Source of the DNA: Methylobacterium mesophilicum
GTDB lineage: Bacteria > Pseudomonadota > Alphaproteobacteria > Rhizobiales > Beijerinckiaceae
Assembly (NCBI RefSeq): GCF_022179445.1
Contig: NZ_BPQU01000038.1
Location: 1 to 43,963 of the forward strand
Length of the DNA stretch: 43,963 nt
Direction: 5' to 3'
Below are positions 8,818 through 16,468 of this stretch, in pieces. Both the position numbers and the translations under genes were made by a program. Under the pieces are notes generated by a model, which worked only from the letters and a program-made list of their open reading frames with translations, did no database searches and was not told the DNA's origin. Position 1 is the first letter of the stretch. Each line of letters begins with the position of its first letter.

Positions 8818-9486
8818 ATGGGGTTCGGGAAGCAATCCCCCAGCGTCCGGCAGCCGGCGACATATCATATCCTCCGAGTTCGGCGGCACGGAACTCCTGA
8901 TTTCGAGCAGACCGACAAAAGGCTGATCAGACGTATCCAGAACGGCGACGCTTCACTTCAAGCAATTTTTGACGGAGCATCGGGCTTTGACGTTGCTGAT
9001 TACGACCTTATCGGGTTCGGCGTTAGAGTCTACGATGATCATTATAGTTTCGCTTCTCGCGATGATAGGCAAATCGAAATCCAGACGTTGAGGATGCGCA
9101 GCCGCATTGTCGTAACATTCACGAATTTTGATCGTAGGATCGTAGGCTTGATTCGGATCAAAGACACAGGCCCCGACAAGGAGCTGCTATCCAAGTTCCT
9201 CGATGCCGCCGATCGAAAGACCCGGAGCGGAGACCGAACGAAACTCGAAATTCATGTAGGCGCCCCCGCCGAGGACGAGGTGCAGGTAGCGACCTTACTG
9301 CAGCTAAGCGAGGTGGTGCGGACCGTCGTCGGCATCATGAGGAGCGCGATTACGCACGCTTCGCATCTTCACCCATGCCCCGATCGCGATCCATGCGTGC
9401 GATGGATATCCGCATGCGACTGCGATCTTCGTGTCGACACTGGGAGCGGCAAGGTCTCGACCGGAACGAGTGACTCGGGGTCGTGA
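8818..9486 (+). CDS. Protein of unknown function
   Basis: A 222-residue frame I do not recognise. From about residue 30 it looks like a real, mostly beta-strand protein (for example DYDLIGFGVRVYDDHYSF and MRSRIVVTFTNFDRR), with somewhat lower GC than the flanks. The C-terminal 40 residues (HLHPCPDRDPCVRWISACDCD) look less natural, so a frameshift or a false tail is possible. I chose ATG 8818 because GGGGAG lies 9 nt upstream; an in-frame ATG at 8764 has no such site. No partner gene is evident; its nearest neighbours are the divergent XRE gene and the FtsH-like gene 340 nt downstream. Confidence 0.42.
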   Translation: MGFGKQSPSVRQPATYHILRVRRHGTPDFEQTDKRLIRRIQNGDASLQAIFDGASGFDVADYDLIGFGVRVYDDHYSFASRDDRQIEIQTLRMRSRIVVTFTNFDRRIVGLIRIKDTGPDKELLSKFLDAADRKTRSGDRTKLEIHVGAPAEDEVQVATLLQLSEVVRTVVGIMRSAITHASHLHPCPDRDPCVRWISACDCDLRVDTGSGKVSTGTSDSGS

Positions 9487-9824
9487 CGCCGTATCGTGAC
9501 AGGTGGCACCAGGGACTTGCTTGGTTCAGCGTCGCCTACGGATTTCGACCATCCAGCATTCCGCCTTGATCGCTAGCGTGAACGGTGACGGACCACGCTT
9601 GGGCCATCGTATCTATCCACAGGCAAGCCGACAGGATGCAAACGGAAGCTTGCGCTCTGTTCTTTATTTGTTCTACATCCATTCTGTCGCCTATGAAGCA
9701 GGCGATCTCCTGAAGCCGACGCCCGCCGTGTGCTCTGATTCCTTCGAGCCAGCCGCGTCGCTGCATCCGATCCAGCCCTCACGCTGACGGCCGGCGCCGC
9801 TGCCCGGCCGTGGGAGATCATGCC
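9487..9824. other. Intergenic stretch before the FtsH-like gene
   Basis: No supported gene. Overlapping frames of 65 to 94 codons on both strands look like shadows without ribosome sites. The stretch presumably carries the promoter of the FtsH-like operon; I see no clear operator or hairpin. Confidence 0.4.
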
Positions 9825-11975
9825 ATGTTGCCGAACTCAACAAACTCGATTGATCAGCATCCAGACACCAGGCCGTTAGACGCGCTCGCCCGTGCCTTCC
9901 TTCGAACCCTCGCCAAGGAGGAGCGCGGAAACCTCAAGCTACTCCGCGATGTCGGGTTCGGTCTCGGCCATGACGATGAGGCCGACGATCCCGTCGAGCG
10001 GATCCTCGCCAAGACTGAGGGCGAGAAGAAAACCGAGCACGTGCCTATCCCCGCGGATCTTGCCGCGGTGGCCGTCCTCGTCGCTCGCGCCATCGAGGCG
10101 GAAGACGGTCTCGTCCGTCGTCTACGGCGGGAGGCGCCGGTCGTCGTCATCACCACCCACCTGCCCGATCTCGTCGAGCCGGTTCGAGACGTTCTCGAGA
10201 AGTGCGCCTTCCGCCCGGGCGTCAAAGCGATGGACCTGAGCGGCAGCAGGCCTGCCGCTCTGAAGCCGACGCAGGTTGGCCTGCTCATCCGAGACGGCTC
10301 GTACAAAGAACACAGGCCGGATGTCGGTAACCTCATGATGGCCTCGGCACTCCACGCGCGGGTTCCGATCGTCGGATGCGCGCCCGATCCGACACGCCAA
10401 CTGCCGCGCGATCTCTTGCGCGCTGCCGAGCATCGCATCGTGCTCCCCTGCCTCGATCAGAGCGCACTCGACCTCGTCATCGAAGCAGTCACCGGGGGAT
10501 GCCCGACCCGACGGATCGATCCCGATCTGGTTCGCACCCTCGACATCGCCGATCTGCCGATCGCATTCCGGGGAGCCACCTCGCCCGATGCCTGTATCGA
10601 CGCGCTCGCCCGGGTCACGGCAGCCAAGGCCGACTACCTTCAGACGGGGCCGGCGCTGGAGGATCTCGACGGGTATGGAGCGGCCAAGGATTGGGGCCTC
10701 GCACTCGCTACCGATCTGCAGTCCTATCGCGTCGGTCGCCTCGCCTGGGCCGACATCGACAATCGAGGCTTGCTGCTGTCGGGCCCTCCTGGCGTCGGCA
10801 AGACCAGCTTTGCCCGCGCCCTGGCGAAGTCCGCACGTGTTCCGCTGGTGGCGACGTCGGTCGCGGAATGGTGCGCATCGGACTACCTCTCCGGCACCCT
10901 GCAGGCGATCCGCCGGGTGTTTGCGCAAGCCAGAACGCAGGCGCCGTGCATCCTGTTCATCGATGAGCTCGACGGCATCTCCGACCGTGCGCAGATCCGC
11001 GGCGATCACGTCCAGTACTGGACACAGATCGTAAACCTGTTCCTCGAGCTGCTCGCTGGCGTCGAGGAGCGCCCGGGCGTGGTCGTCGTCGCGGCCACCA
11101 ACCATCCCGACAGGATCGACCCCGCCGTGAAGCGTGCAGGGCGCCTCGACCGAGAGATTGCCATCGAGAGGCCGGATACGACGAGCCTCGCCAGGATCTT
11201 CCGGCACCATCTCGGTGTCGACGAACTCGCCGGCGATTCGTTGATGCCGCTCGCGCTGGCCGCGCGCGGCAGAACGGGCGCCGATGTCGAGGCGTTCGTG
11301 CGCCGCGCCAAAGGCGCGGCACGTCGCGCCGGGCGCCGGATCGGTCTCGACGACGTCCTAGCTGAGGTTCGTCAGGGACGGCTCGCGATGCCCCCGGCGA
11401 CACGGTGGCGTACCGCGATCCACGAGGCGGGTCATGCGATCGTAGGTCGGGTCCTTGGCTGCGGAACGATCGTCGATGTGCTGCTTCACGATGGCGGTGG
11501 GCAGGCTCAATTCAAGCATGACGTGGATGGCTCCGCGACGCTGCCGCAGCTCGAGGCGGTCCTCGCAATGCTGCTGGCTGGAGGCGTTGCTGAGGAGATC
11601 GAGCTTGGCGCTGCCTGCATCGGCAGTGGATCCGGTCCAGGCTCTGATCTTGCCCAGGCGACGACGATCGCTGGGGACATCGAGCTTCGGTTCGGGCTCG
11701 GCAAGCTCGGGCCGTTCTACGTCGCGCCCTCGGACAGCCACCTCTTTCTCGTGAACGGGCTTCTCGAGGCGGTAACCGATCGCCTACGAAGAGCGCGCGA
11801 CCGATCCCGCACCGTGCTGGAGGCACGATCGACGGAGCTGCATGCTATCGCCTCGGAGCTTGCGGAAGCCGGATACCTCTCCGTCGTGGACATCGACCGG
11901 CTCATGCCGAACCATGATGCATTTGCGCCGACCGAGCTTACGTCCGTTCCGGCCCTGAACCGAGGAGCCGCGTGA
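9825..11975 (+). CDS. Soluble FtsH-like AAA ATPase/zinc metalloprotease
   Basis: The 716-residue product joins an AAA ATPase to an M41-type peptidase. Walker A is GPPGVGKTSF near residue 320, Walker B ILFIDELD near 380, and the arginine-finger region reads KRAGRLDRE. The zinc site is HEAGHAIVG near 530, with the likely third ligand in GSDLAQAT near 610. All key residues are present. Unlike cellular FtsH it has no membrane segments: the first 300 residues are a soluble domain of unknown fold, so it should act in the cytosol. ATG 9825 has GGGAG 8 nt upstream. It overlaps the next gene by one base. Substrates are unknown; the unusual N-terminal domain probably selects them. Confidence 0.87.
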   Translation: MLPNSTNSIDQHPDTRPLDALARAFLRTLAKEERGNLKLLRDVGFGLGHDDEADDPVERILAKTEGEKKTEHVPIPADLAAVAVLVARAIEAEDGLVRRLRREAPVVVITTHLPDLVEPVRDVLEKCAFRPGVKAMDLSGSRPAALKPTQVGLLIRDGSYKEHRPDVGNLMMASALHARVPIVGCAPDPTRQLPRDLLRAAEHRIVLPCLDQSALDLVIEAVTGGCPTRRIDPDLVRTLDIADLPIAFRGATSPDACIDALARVTAAKADYLQTGPALEDLDGYGAAKDWGLALATDLQSYRVGRLAWADIDNRGLLLSGPPGVGKTSFARALAKSARVPLVATSVAEWCASDYLSGTLQAIRRVFAQARTQAPCILFIDELDGISDRAQIRGDHVQYWTQIVNLFLELLAGVEERPGVVVVAATNHPDRIDPAVKRAGRLDREIAIERPDTTSLARIFRHHLGVDELAGDSLMPLALAARGRTGADVEAFVRRAKGAARRAGRRIGLDDVLAEVRQGRLAMPPATRWRTAIHEAGHAIVGRVLGCGTIVDVLLHDGGGQAQFKHDVDGSATLPQLEAVLAMLLAGGVAEEIELGAACIGSGSGPGSDLAQATTIAGDIELRFGLGKLGPFYVAPSDSHLFLVNGLLEAVTDRLRRARDRSRTVLEARSTELHAIASELAEAGYLSVVDIDRLMPNHDAFAPTELTSVPALNRGAA

Positions 11976-12154
11976 TGTTCTCGCTTCCTCCCGACGAAAC
12001 TGATCTCGGGGACCTTCAGCCCCTTGCGCATGCCATCGCGGACCTCTGCGAAATCCTTGATGGCGACCGTTACGTCGTCATTGAAGGCTTGGCAGAGATC
12101 CTGCGGCGACGCATCGAGTTTGAGGCTCTTAAGCAGCGTACTGATCTGGGATAG
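11975..12154 (+). CDS. Small acidic protein coupled to the FtsH-like protease
   Basis: A 59-residue protein I do not recognise, predicted helical with an acidic first half (LPPDETDLGDLQ) and an amphipathic second half (VIEGLAEILRRRIEFEAL). Its ATG overlaps the protease stop in a TGATG junction, and AGGAG lies 7 nt upstream, so the two are translationally coupled. This points to a dedicated adaptor, inhibitor or substrate, which is inference from arrangement only. Confidence 0.6.
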   Translation: MFSLPPDETDLGDLQPLAHAIADLCEILDGDRYVVIEGLAEILRRRIEFEALKQRTDLG

Positions 12155-12159
12155 GCAGC

Positions 12160-12623
12160 GTGATACGAGCCGGTGGAATGCCTACGGCTCGTATCGATGT
12201 GGGTGCGCCTGCTCGAGAAGGGCGGCAAGGCGGTGGACCTGCCGTGCCACCACAGACAGCCGTCCTGATCCGTTTCGGCTATCGCGTATACCGGCCGGAG
12301 GCGGACATCGAGGGTGAGGACCTGGTGATCTGTACCCCGGGCGGCGTTCTGTCAGGCGTTCAGCTGAAGAGCCGTCCCCTGGTCGATTGGCGCCGATACG
12401 GTGGCCGTGAACTGCTGATGCTGTTCCCATCCATGCCCTACAGCTCTGTGGCTGTCCGAGCATGGTTTCTCGTCCCCCACGATCCCTTCTACGGATGGGT
12501 GAAGGTTCGGCACAGTCATACCGCGAAGGGGGCGAGCAATGGTCATATCCGGCGACAAGCAGGTATCTCGCTGCTTTTCTCGACCCGTACGAGGTGCGAC
12601 CGCCAGCAGAGGCGGTGGGTTGA
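12160..12623 (+). pseudogene. Frameshifted PD-(D/E)XK-like protein gene
   Basis: The central part reads GYRVYRPEADIEGEDLVI followed by LSGVQLKSRP, the D-x-x-G-x-D ... Q-x-K pattern of PD-(D/E)XK-fold nucleases and their inactive relatives. The first frame runs into VRHSHTAKGA. The natural continuation (EQWSYPATSRYLAAFLDPYE) lies in another frame and ends at TGA 12621. The switch falls at a run of five G at 12528-12532, and one extra G would restore the frame. Near the start, WVRLLEKGGKAVDLP in a third frame fits better than the first-frame reading, hinting at a compensated pair of indels. It follows the FtsH-like operon by 5 nt. Sequencing error at the G-run cannot be excluded. Confidence 0.6.
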
Positions 12624-12663
12624 TCGTCACCAGCCACATGCGGTTCGGTGTGTGCTGAACGCC

Positions 12664-12693
12664 GAAGCCCGCCGGCAGATCGCGGCGGGCTTC
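12664..12693. terminator. Hairpin between convergent genes
   Basis: GAAGCCCGCCG (12664-12674) and CGGCGGGCTTC (12683-12693) pair perfectly over 11 bp with an 8-nt loop, between the end of the frameshifted gene and the end of the minus-strand MucR-type gene. There is no clear T-run on either side, so it may be a weak or Rho-assisted bidirectional terminator. Confidence 0.45.
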
Positions 12694-12703
12694 TAAGGCC
12701 TGC

Positions 12704-13141
12704 TCAGGCGGCCATACGGCCCGGCCGGCCGAGGCCGATGTTCTTCGCGAGGGCGGAGCGGGCCTCCGAGTACGAGGCTGCCGTCGTCGGGTAGTCAGCC
12801 GGCAGGCCGAACTTCGCGCGGTAGCTGTGCGGGTTGAGGCCGTGCTTCGTCAGGTGGCGCTTCAGCGTCTTGTAGGGCTTGCCGTCGATGAAGGAGACCA
12901 ACCCGTCGGGCCGGATGGACTTGCGGATCTGTGCCGCGGTGGGCTTCTCGACCTCTTCGGCCGGGGAGCTGACGCCACCGGCGGCTGTCCCGCTCGCGAT
13001 GCCGTTGAGGGCCGCATGGACGGTGCCGATCAATCCCGGAAGCTCAGTCGCCGGTACGCGGTTGTTCGAAACGTAAGCCGCTACCAGTTCGCTTACCATT
13101 GCGAGCATATCGGGGTTCAACCCCAGGTTATCTTTGGTCAC
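12704..13141 (-). CDS. Ros/MucR-family regulator without zinc-finger cysteines
   Basis: A 145-residue DNA-binding regulator of the Ros/MucR family, which controls exopolysaccharide, motility and virulence genes in alphaproteobacteria by binding AT-rich sites with T-A steps. The N-terminal part (VSELVAAYVSNNRVPATELPGLI) and the core (GKPYKTLKRHLTKHGLNPHSYRAKFGLPADYP) are diagnostic. Where classical Ros has C-x2-C, this protein reads LVSFIDG, so it has no cysteine ligands. Some Mesorhizobium loti Ros homologues are known to fold without zinc. It is transcribed away from a second MucR-type gene across a shared control region holding a TGAGATC inverted repeat. Confidence 0.92.
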   Translation of the reverse strand: MTKDNLGLNPDMLAMVSELVAAYVSNNRVPATELPGLIGTVHAALNGIASGTAAGGVSSPAEEVEKPTAAQIRKSIRPDGLVSFIDGKPYKTLKRHLTKHGLNPHSYRAKFGLPADYPTTAASYSEARSALAKNIGLGRPGRMAA

Positions 13142-13502
13142 TTCGTTCGTCCTGTGTGTACGCTACCGGCGTGAGATCTACCGATCTCAGATTTAGATCA
13201 AGGCACAACTCGCTCAAGATCGCGCGAGCCTGCCGTGACCTGTACGCATGCTGTGAGGATTTGGTTTCGGTGAAGACTGGCTAGGGCGTCCCATCGGGGC
13301 GGCCCCGACTTTTGCGCGGTGCTCCGCGGCAGCACCGCGTCAGGCGCGTTGCATTTGGCTGTTGCCCACCTCTGCAACAGCAGTGCGCAGCAACAAATCT
13401 CTATCCGTGCTGTAGCATTCACCAGTGTGTTCTTCATAGAGGTAGCTTGACCACCAGCCCCGGGCGGTAGAGCGATAGATCCTCTTGATGGAAGGAAACA
13501 CC
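13142..13502. promoter_or_regulatory. Divergent control region between two MucR-type genes
   Basis: This region should hold both promoters. An inverted repeat TGAGATC-TACC-GATCTCA (13172-13189, 7-bp arms, 4-nt spacer) lies 31 to 48 bp upstream of the minus-strand mucR-type start, a good position for a repressor site. The same TGAGATC word forms the outer arms of the hairpin at 14163-14224. No gene is supported inside. Confidence 0.45.
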
Positions 13503-14054
13503 GTGGACGAACAAGTCGAAACTCAATCCAGCAACTTCATCGAACTCGCTGCCGACCTCGTGGCGGCCTACGTGTCGAACAACAACGTGCCGGTGTCGGA
13601 GCTGCCTAGCGTGATTGCCAGCGTGCATGCTGCCGTTGCAGGTCTTGCTAACCCAACGCCCGCTGAGCCCGCCGGCCCGGAGAAGCCGACGCCGGCCCAG
13701 GTGAAGAAGTCGATCACGCCTGATGCGCTAATCTCCTTCATCGACGGCAAGCGGTACAAGACGCTAAAGCGCCACCTGACCACGCATGGCCTGACGATGG
13801 ACGGCTACAGGGCGCTCTATGGTTTGCCCTCGGACTACCCTTCGACCTGCTCTGCCTACTCCGCTCAGCGTTCCGAGCTGGCCCGGTCGCTCGGCCTCGG
13901 TCAGCAGCGACGGAAGGTAGCCCCCAAGGCTGCGGACACGGGCGAGACGGCCTCCGAGGCGCCCAAGACCCGCGGGCGGCCGCGTAAGGCCGCAGAGGCT
14001 TCCGAGGCGGCTCCCAAGGCGAAGGGCCGCAAGAAGGCCGCCGAACCGGCTTGA
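13503..14054 (+). CDS. Ros/MucR-family regulator with lysine-rich AT-hook-like tail
   Basis: A 183-residue paralogue of the divergent MucR-type protein, with the same N-terminal block (IELAADLVAAYVSNNNVP) and core (FIDGKRYKTLKRHLTTHGLT, then YRALYGLPSDYP), again lacking the zinc-finger cysteines. After residue 125 it has an extra tail of alternating Ala/Glu and basic patches, including RGRPRKA (the AT-hook core is R-G-R-P) and KAKGRKKA, giving a second minor-groove binding device. GTG 13503 is the likely start: AAGGA lies 6 to 7 nt upstream, whereas ATG 13488 has no ribosome site. Two such proteins could compete for or bridge the same sites; this is inference. Confidence 0.9.
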   Translation: MDEQVETQSSNFIELAADLVAAYVSNNNVPVSELPSVIASVHAAVAGLANPTPAEPAGPEKPTPAQVKKSITPDALISFIDGKRYKTLKRHLTTHGLTMDGYRALYGLPSDYPSTCSAYSAQRSELARSLGLGQQRRKVAPKAADTGETASEAPKTRGRPRKAAEASEAAPKAKGRKKAAEPA

Positions 14055-14162
14055 GGCCGCTCCGCGCCCCATTCCGGTACACCGCGGCACCCGTCGCGGT
14101 GACGTGCCTGTAACCGGGTGCCGGCATCCTGCACCTGGGCCAAGTTGCGCATCGGCCTAGCT

Positions 14163-14224
14163 GGTGAGATCCGGGGTTCCCCCGCTCCGTGAGCAGATCG
14201 GAGCGGGGCCGAACCGATCTCACC
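14163..14224. other. Long imperfect hairpin with TGAGATC arms
   Basis: The 62-nt element folds back on itself over about 26 pairs. The outer arms are GGTGAGATC and GATCTCACC, the inner arms CCCCGCTCCG and CGGAGCGGGG, with a short loop (TGAGCAGAT). No T-run follows, so it is not a standard terminator. It could be a bidirectional transcription stop, a small structured RNA or a double operator for the MucR-type proteins upstream, since its outer arms match the TGAGATC repeat in their control region. Confidence 0.5.
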
Positions 14225-14287
14225 ATTCACCGCCACTCCCCTTTGTGCTACGATCCTTGGACCGGACACAGCCGATGAGGTGCGTGG

Positions 14288-14545
14288 ATGGACCAGAAGC
14301 ATGGCCTTGAAGTTTTCATCTTCAGCTTCGCTCTCTTCATGACGTTTTGGAGCTTGCGGCCGAGTTGGCTCCGCTCGAAAAATCCCTGGGGGTCTGGTCC
14401 TTCATGGGCTACCGGTTCAAGCAGTTCATCTTCGTCTGACGGTTCGTCTTCGTCGGATGGCTCCGGTCACGGATGCTCGAATGGTGGCTCCAGCGATGGC
14501 GGCGGAGGTTGCGGTGACGGAGGTAGTGGAGGCGGTGGCGACTAA
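14288..14545 (+). CDS. Small membrane protein with Ser/Gly/Cys-rich tail
   Basis: An 85-residue protein of a type scattered through bacteria. It has one N-terminal hydrophobic helix (LEVFIFSFALFMTFWSL, about residues 7-23), a basic stretch (LRSKNP), then a flexible Ser/Asp/Gly tail with two cysteines ending in a glycine-rich GCGDGG and GGGGD. Function is unknown. ATG 14288 has GAGG about 8 nt upstream. The low-complexity tail makes homology searches unreliable, but the membrane segment followed by the S-S-D-G-G-G pattern is characteristic. Confidence 0.6.
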   Translation: MDQKHGLEVFIFSFALFMTFWSLRPSWLRSKNPWGSGPSWATGSSSSSSSDGSSSSDGSGHGCSNGGSSDGGGGCGDGGSGGGGD

Positions 14546-14553
14546 CGCTGTCC

Positions 14554-14805
14554 TCACCCTTGCCGTGCTTGCTGAGTGGCCAGCACGTCGGTGAACGGCT
14601 TCGACACCACATGCCACCCTGATGCGTCGTAGACCTCGACGGTCCAAGCCGACCAGTCGCGTGGAGGGCTGCTGAGCATCACGTCCAGCGCGACCCGCTC
14701 GGCGTGGACGCGCATCAGCGCCCAGGTCGGCAGCCGCTTGCCCTGCCGATCGGCGACAAGGTCGTGCCCGTTCGTGCAGTGGAAGCGGTAAAGCGGTGTC
14801 GGCAT
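14554..14805 (-). CDS. DUF6894-like small protein
   Basis: An 83-residue protein beginning MPTPLYRFHCTNGHDLVADR, followed by LPTWALMRVHAERVALDVM and a C-terminal W-x-V-x-V-Y-D strand. This is the layout of the DUF6894 family (P-x-Y-x-F-H ... G ... D ... G ... L), very common in Methylobacterium and of unknown function. ATG 14805 has AGAAGG just upstream; the frame stays open far beyond it but that part has no family resemblance and overlaps the divergent gene. A shared promoter gap of about 120 nt separates it from the plus-strand gene at 14929. Confidence 0.6.
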   Translation of the reverse strand: MPTPLYRFHCTNGHDLVADRQGKRLPTWALMRVHAERVALDVMLSSPPRDWSAWTVEVYDASGWHVVSKPFTDVLATQQARQG

Positions 14806-14928
14806 TGGCCTTCTACCCCGCCCTCCACACCATCTCACCGCTTCGCGCCTGGCCGTCGTCGCCATGGTTGAACCGTTGGTCTGCTTGCTGTCTGTTCCTT
14901 GTATGTTCTTGGACAAGTCGGAGCGCCG

Positions 14929-15183
14929 ATGCACCCCCAGCCGCATGAACCGCCTGTGGAGATCCGGCTGAGCGAGGCCGAGACGATCGCGCTCGCCTAC
15001 CGCCGGGCTGCCCGCGGTGACGCCTGGGCCGCGCTGGTAAGGGTGGTTGAGAATGCGCTTGCTGACTTGGCGGAGGCAGAGCGCCGATCGCTGCGGCGGG
15101 ATCGGCTCGTCTCCCACGGGTATGGAAGGCTCAAGGCATTCCGCAGTCGATCGCGAGCGGCGCACGGGCTGGAACGCGAGTGA
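14929..15183 (+). CDS. Small basic helical protein, unknown
   Basis: An 84-residue protein, mostly helical, with EIRLSEAETIALAYRRAARGD then ALVRVVENALADLAEAERRS and a basic end. I do not recognise a family. ATG 14929 is preceded by GGAG at 6-nt spacing; an upstream in-frame start at 14899 has none. Its stop overlaps a possible 24-codon frame in a GTGA junction. Confidence 0.5.
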   Translation: MHPQPHEPPVEIRLSEAETIALAYRRAARGDAWAALVRVVENALADLAEAERRSLRRDRLVSHGYGRLKAFRSRSRAAHGLERE

Positions 15184-15254
15184 TCTACGCCGTTGGCCCT
15201 GACGGCGCGACGATCGAGTTCATGCAGCCGCCAGCCTCCGTCCAAAATCTCTGA
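15180..15254 (+). CDS. Possible coupled 24-residue peptide
   Basis: A GTG start overlapping the previous stop (GTGA) opens a 24-codon frame beginning MIYAVGPDGATIEFMQ. The overlap and the ordinary residue composition make translation by coupling possible, but there is no strong ribosome site and nothing to compare it with. Confidence 0.25.
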   Translation: MIYAVGPDGATIEFMQPPASVQNL

Positions 15255-15552
15255 TCCGGCCGGGCGGGGGACCGCTTGCCATCTCGATCCGAAATAGACG
15301 GGGCCCGGCGAACGACCGCTTCGGAGGAGCCTCGACGGCAGTGCAGGCGACTGTGTTGGGTCGGGGCCCGTCCGTCCGCTCTACGACTGGGTTGGGTGGA
15401 AGGCAGCCTGGCTGGCTACAGGGATTGATGCCAGGAATCCGGACGTCCACTCGGATTGGGTTGGTAGACAGCTCCCCACCGCGCTCGGTCCCCTGAATAC
15501 AGTCACTGGATCTTCAAAGCGGCCATTCTGGTCGAGCAAGATCTTCGAAGGC
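15255..15552. other. Intergenic stretch with a repeat copy
   Basis: No gene is supported. It carries one copy of the GTTGGGTCGGG repeat (15353-15408) and the tail end of the minus-strand hydrolase operon. I see no clear terminator for that operon. Confidence 0.4.
15353..15408 (+). repeat. GTTGGGTCGGG interspersed repeat, copy 1
   Basis: The sequence TGTTGGGTCGGGGCCCGTCC, then CGCTCTACGACTGGGTTGGG, matches copies at 21209 (GTTGGGTCGGGACCCGTC ... CTCTACGGCCGGGTCGGG) and 42357 (GTTGGGTCGGGTCCTGACC). It contains two GGGT(C/T)GGG words about 35 nt apart. Confidence 0.6.
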
Positions 15553-16452
15553 CTATCGTGCCTCACAAGCAAGAAAGCTCGCTAAAGCAGTGAGCACAAG
15601 ATCCGGGCGCTCCTCCTGCAGGGTGTGTCCGCAATCGAGCGCGTGACCCTGCACGTCGAGCGCCTTTTCGCGCCAGGTCTCCAGCACGTCGTAGGTCTGG
15701 CCAACGGTACCCCTGGCGCCCCAGAGCGCCAGGAGGGGGACCTCTATGCGCTTGTCGGCATCGACCGCGTCGTGTTCGAGGTCGATGGTCGCAGCTGCCC
15801 GGTAATCCTCGCAGATCGCATGGCGCGTTGCCGGATCGCGGTAGACGCGAAGATATTCGGCGAAGAGTTCGGGGCTGGGTGATCCTAACGTCTTCGACTG
15901 TCCGTCCACATGCGTGCGCAGGAAGAACTCCGGGTCGGCGGCGATCAAGCGTTCCGGCAACGGTGCAGCCTGGATCAGGAAGAACCACCAGAAGTAGCGC
16001 GAGGCGAAGTCCTTATCGGTGCGCGCGTACATCGTGGCGGTCGGCGCGATGTCGAACACCGCAAGCCGGGTTACAGCCTCCGGATGGTCGAGGGCAAGGC
16101 GGTGTGCGACCCGGCCGCCGCGGTCGTGGCCGACGACGGCGAACGACTCGTGGCCGAGGCGACGCATCACCGCGACCGCGTCCGCCGCCATGGCGCGCTT
16201 GGAATAGTTGACGTGGCGCTCCCCGCCTTCGGGCTTGTCGGAATCACCGTAGCCGCGCAGGTCCAACGCCACGACGCGGAAGCGCTCGGCCAGGGTCGGC
16301 GCGACGGCCTGCCAAGTTGCATGCGTTTGCGGGTGGCCGTGCAGCAGCAGCACCGGTGGGCCTGCGCCGCCGACCGAAGCGCGGATGCGGATTGCGCTGG
16401 CCTCGATGTCGTGCAGGTCGAAACCTGGAAGGAACCGGTCCGGTCGGAGCAT
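15553..16452 (-). CDS. Alpha/beta hydrolase, haloacetate-dehalogenase-like
   Basis: A 299-residue alpha/beta hydrolase closest in motifs to fluoroacetate/haloacetate dehalogenases. HGHPQTHATW provides the oxyanion region, DLRGYGDSDKP follows, GHDRGGRVAHR carries the nucleophile Asp and the two Arg that bind the carboxylate, and CGHTLQEERPD carries the catalytic His. Fluoroacetate dehalogenases have a halide pocket His-Trp in the motif x-HW-x-x-L; here the same place reads YFWWFFLIQ, so the His is Trp. A different leaving group, or a non-dehalogenase hydrolysis of a small 2-substituted acid, is possible. It is the last gene of the dctA-leuC-leuD unit, 16 nt after leuD, which suggests it acts on the same substrate family. 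Confidence 0.82.
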   Translation of the reverse strand: MLRPDRFLPGFDLHDIEASAIRIRASVGGAGPPVLLLHGHPQTHATWQAVAPTLAERFRVVALDLRGYGDSDKPEGGERHVNYSKRAMAADAVAVMRRLGHESFAVVGHDRGGRVAHRLALDHPEAVTRLAVFDIAPTATMYARTDKDFASRYFWWFFLIQAAPLPERLIAADPEFFLRTHVDGQSKTLGSPSPELFAEYLRVYRDPATRHAICEDYRAAATIDLEHDAVDADKRIEVPLLALWGARGTVGQTYDVLETWREKALDVQGHALDCGHTLQEERPDLVLTALASFLACEAR

Positions 16453-16468
16453 GACGGCCTCCTCAATC

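Noticed and set aside
9503..9787. 94-codon frame before the FtsH-like gene
   Set aside because: Overlapping shadows on both strands, no start signal, no motif.
12664..12693. Strong Rho-independent terminator between convergent genes
   Set aside because: The stem is perfect but neither side has a T-run, so it is kept only as a low-confidence terminator.
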